Of a DNA stretch of 6,234 bases, positions 5,468-6,234 are shown piece after piece. A model generated the notes under the pieces. That model was not told the origin of the DNA, ran no database searches, and saw nothing but the letters and a program-made list of their open reading frames with translations. This DNA comes from an uncultured Gemmatimonadaceae bacterium. GTDB lineage: Bacteria; Gemmatimonadota; Gemmatimonadetes; Gemmatimonadales; Gemmatimonadaceae. The translations under genes and the position numbers were made by a program. Location of the stretch: NCBI GenBank assembly GCA_955652635.1, contig CATPBN010000130.1, forward strand, positions 1 through 6,234. Reading direction: 5' to 3'. Numbering within the stretch: position 1 is the stretch's first letter; each line of letters starts with the position of its first letter.

Positions 5468-6234
5468 ATGAAGAATTCTCGCTCTCGCTCGCCCGCAAGG
5501 GCGGACGAAGAGCGTAGAGGGCGAGTGCGGACGACCGTACTCGCCCTTTGCGCTGTTGGAGTGGTGGTCTCGCACCGCGCGTCCGCGCAGCTGCTGGTAG
5601 ATCCGCTCGAAGTAACCATGCTTACGGCCGGCGCCACCCGGGTGTCGGCGAGCTTCTCGCTCTCGAACACGTCGGATGCTCCAGTGCAGGCAACGATCAC
5701 GCGCCAGGATTGGGATCGCGTGGAGAATGGCGACAATCGGTTCCTTCCCGCTGGCACCAGCGGAGCCTCGTGCGGCGCGATGCTGAGCGCATCGCCTCTC
5801 TCGATCCGGATCGAGCCGCACACCTCGCGCATCATCCGCCTCGGTGTCCCGAACGCAACCGCCTTGGCCAAGGAATGCTGGGACATTTTCTTCGTCGAGG
5901 AACTCCCCCAGCGCGCAGCGGCCAAAGGCAACTCGCTCCAATACATCTTTCGCACCGGTGTAAAGGTCTATGTCGCGCCACCCGGGCTCGCGCGCGACGG
6001 CCAGGTTGAAAACATGGCCGTGGAAGATGTGCCCATAACTCCAGCGGCAGCGACGGCGCCGGTCAAGCCATTGGTGACTGCGGCACATCCAGCAACAAAG
6101 CGCCAAATCTCTATCCGCTTCCACAACACGGGTGGGATGCATCTGCTCGCGAAGGGCCGCCTCGAGTTTCGTCGTCTCGACAACACTCTCGCGATGCAGC
6201 TTCCGATCGCAGAGTTTCCCACCCTGCCCGGGGC
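5468..6234 (+). CDS. Periplasmic pilus-assembly chaperone, PapD-like, truncated by right window edge
   Basis: Seen: an open frame of 255 codons running off the right edge. A signal peptide with core TTVLALCAVGVVV (residues 22-34) and predicted cleavage at SHRASA|Q is followed by an Ig-like domain (LEVTMLTAGATRVSASFSLSNTS from residue 47; SIRIEPHTSRIIRLGVP at 112-128; FRTGVKVYVAPPG at 161-173), the usual order of a PapD N-domain. A Pro/Ala/Thr-rich linker at about 190-210 leads to a second beta domain (ISIRFHNTGGMHLLAKGRLEF, from residue 214). C102 and C137 may form a disulfide. Known: such chaperones bind pilin subunits in the periplasm by donating a strand and deliver them to an usher. The start is uncertain. 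ATG 5468 has no ribosome site and gives an unusually long, Arg-rich leader (residues 1-21). GTG 5525 has AGAGGG just upstream and gives a normal signal peptide, but lies inside a strong hairpin. Confidence 0.75.
   Translation, partial: MKNSRSRSPARADEERRGRVRTTVLALCAVGVVVSHRASAQLLVDPLEVTMLTAGATRVSASFSLSNTSDAPVQATITRQDWDRVENGDNRFLPAGTSGASCGAMLSASPLSIRIEPHTSRIIRLGVPNATALAKECWDIFFVEELPQRAAAKGNSLQYIFRTGVKVYVAPPGLARDGQVENMAVEDVPITPAAATAPVKPLVTAAHPATKRQISIRFHNTGGMHLLAKGRLEFRRLDNTLAMQLPIAEFPTLPG
5480..5550 (+). promoter_or_regulatory. Putative attenuator: two tandem hairpins with mutually exclusive pairing at the pilin/chaperone junction
   Basis: Hairpin 1 (5480-5514) has the core CGCCC-GCAA-GGGCG (5490-5503) with a GCAA tetraloop, extended by GCTCTCG (5481-5487) pairing with CGAAGAGC (5506-5513) around one bulge and a small mismatch. 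Hairpin 2 is a 13-bp stem with one G-T wobble: AGGGCGAGTGCGG (5518-5530), loop ACGA, then CCGTACTCGCCCT (5535-5547), followed by TT. CTCGCCC occurs twice (5488-5494 and 5540-5546) and either copy can pair with the single GGGCGAG (5519-5525), so the two-hairpin state competes with a 5488-5494/5519-5525 state. The stem of hairpin 2 covers the AGAGGG and GTG of the alternative chaperone start. The T-tract is short, so translational control is as likely as termination. Confidence 0.45.

Noticed and set aside
5518..5550. A standard rho-independent terminator ending the pilin operon
   Set aside because: The stem is strong, but only TTT follows and the hairpin lies at or inside the chaperone start, so full termination is unlikely; kept as a putative attenuator.
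5363..6142. Long minus-strand open frame (259 codons) opposite the chaperone gene
   Set aside because: Its product is Arg/His/Cys-rich without domain patterns, and the plus strand encodes a clear signal peptide and PapD-like domains over the same bases.
1..6234. CRISPR arrays, tRNA or rRNA genes, insertion sequences, phage attachment sites
   Set aside because: I saw no spaced direct repeats, no tRNA-like cloverleaf, no transposase motif and no paired terminal repeats; nearly all of the window is accounted for by ordinary genes.

Overview
The window holds two gene blocks reading away from each other. Moderately high GC, ccmABCD-type cytochrome c maturation, an Acs-type acetyl-CoA synthetase, and a secreted pilin-like protein followed by a PapD-like chaperone together suggest an environmental Gram-negative (diderm) bacterium. 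The style of the pilin-like and chaperone proteins reminds me of Gemmatimonadota, but that placement is recognition only and is not proven by the sequence.

Left block (minus strand, 2607 down to 1): ccmA, ccmB, ccmC, a 36-residue ccmD, and the first 131 codons of a fifth gene that runs off the left edge. ccmA/ccmB, ccmC/ccmD and ccmD/fifth gene overlap, and ccmB and ccmC are about 30 bases apart, so this is one operon. CcmA and CcmB form the ABC part, CcmC presents heme at the outer face of the membrane, and CcmD helps release heme-loaded CcmE. The fifth gene is not ccmE, as would be expected, but a protein like the Lrp-fold siroheme decarboxylases (AhbA/AhbB, NirD/L/G/H). This places a tetrapyrrole-related protein in direct translational coupling with heme delivery.

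Middle (plus strand, 2700-4664): a complete, typical acetyl-CoA synthetase gene (acs), divergent from ccmA across a 92-bp gap. It is followed by 260 bp without a convincing gene, which contains a weak terminator-like hairpin and the leader of the next operon.

Right block (plus strand, 4925 to the right edge): a 179-residue secreted pilin-like beta-sandwich protein, then an open-ended periplasmic chaperone of the PapD type, starting 3 bases after the pilin stop. The pair looks like the start of a chaperone-usher-like surface fibre operon whose usher and adhesin would lie beyond the window. The junction carries two strong tandem hairpins (5480-5514 and 5518-5547). Their arms can also pair in a mutually exclusive way, and they cover an alternative GTG start of the chaperone. 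I propose an attenuator or translational switch that sets the pilin:chaperone ratio; this is the most interesting new signal here.
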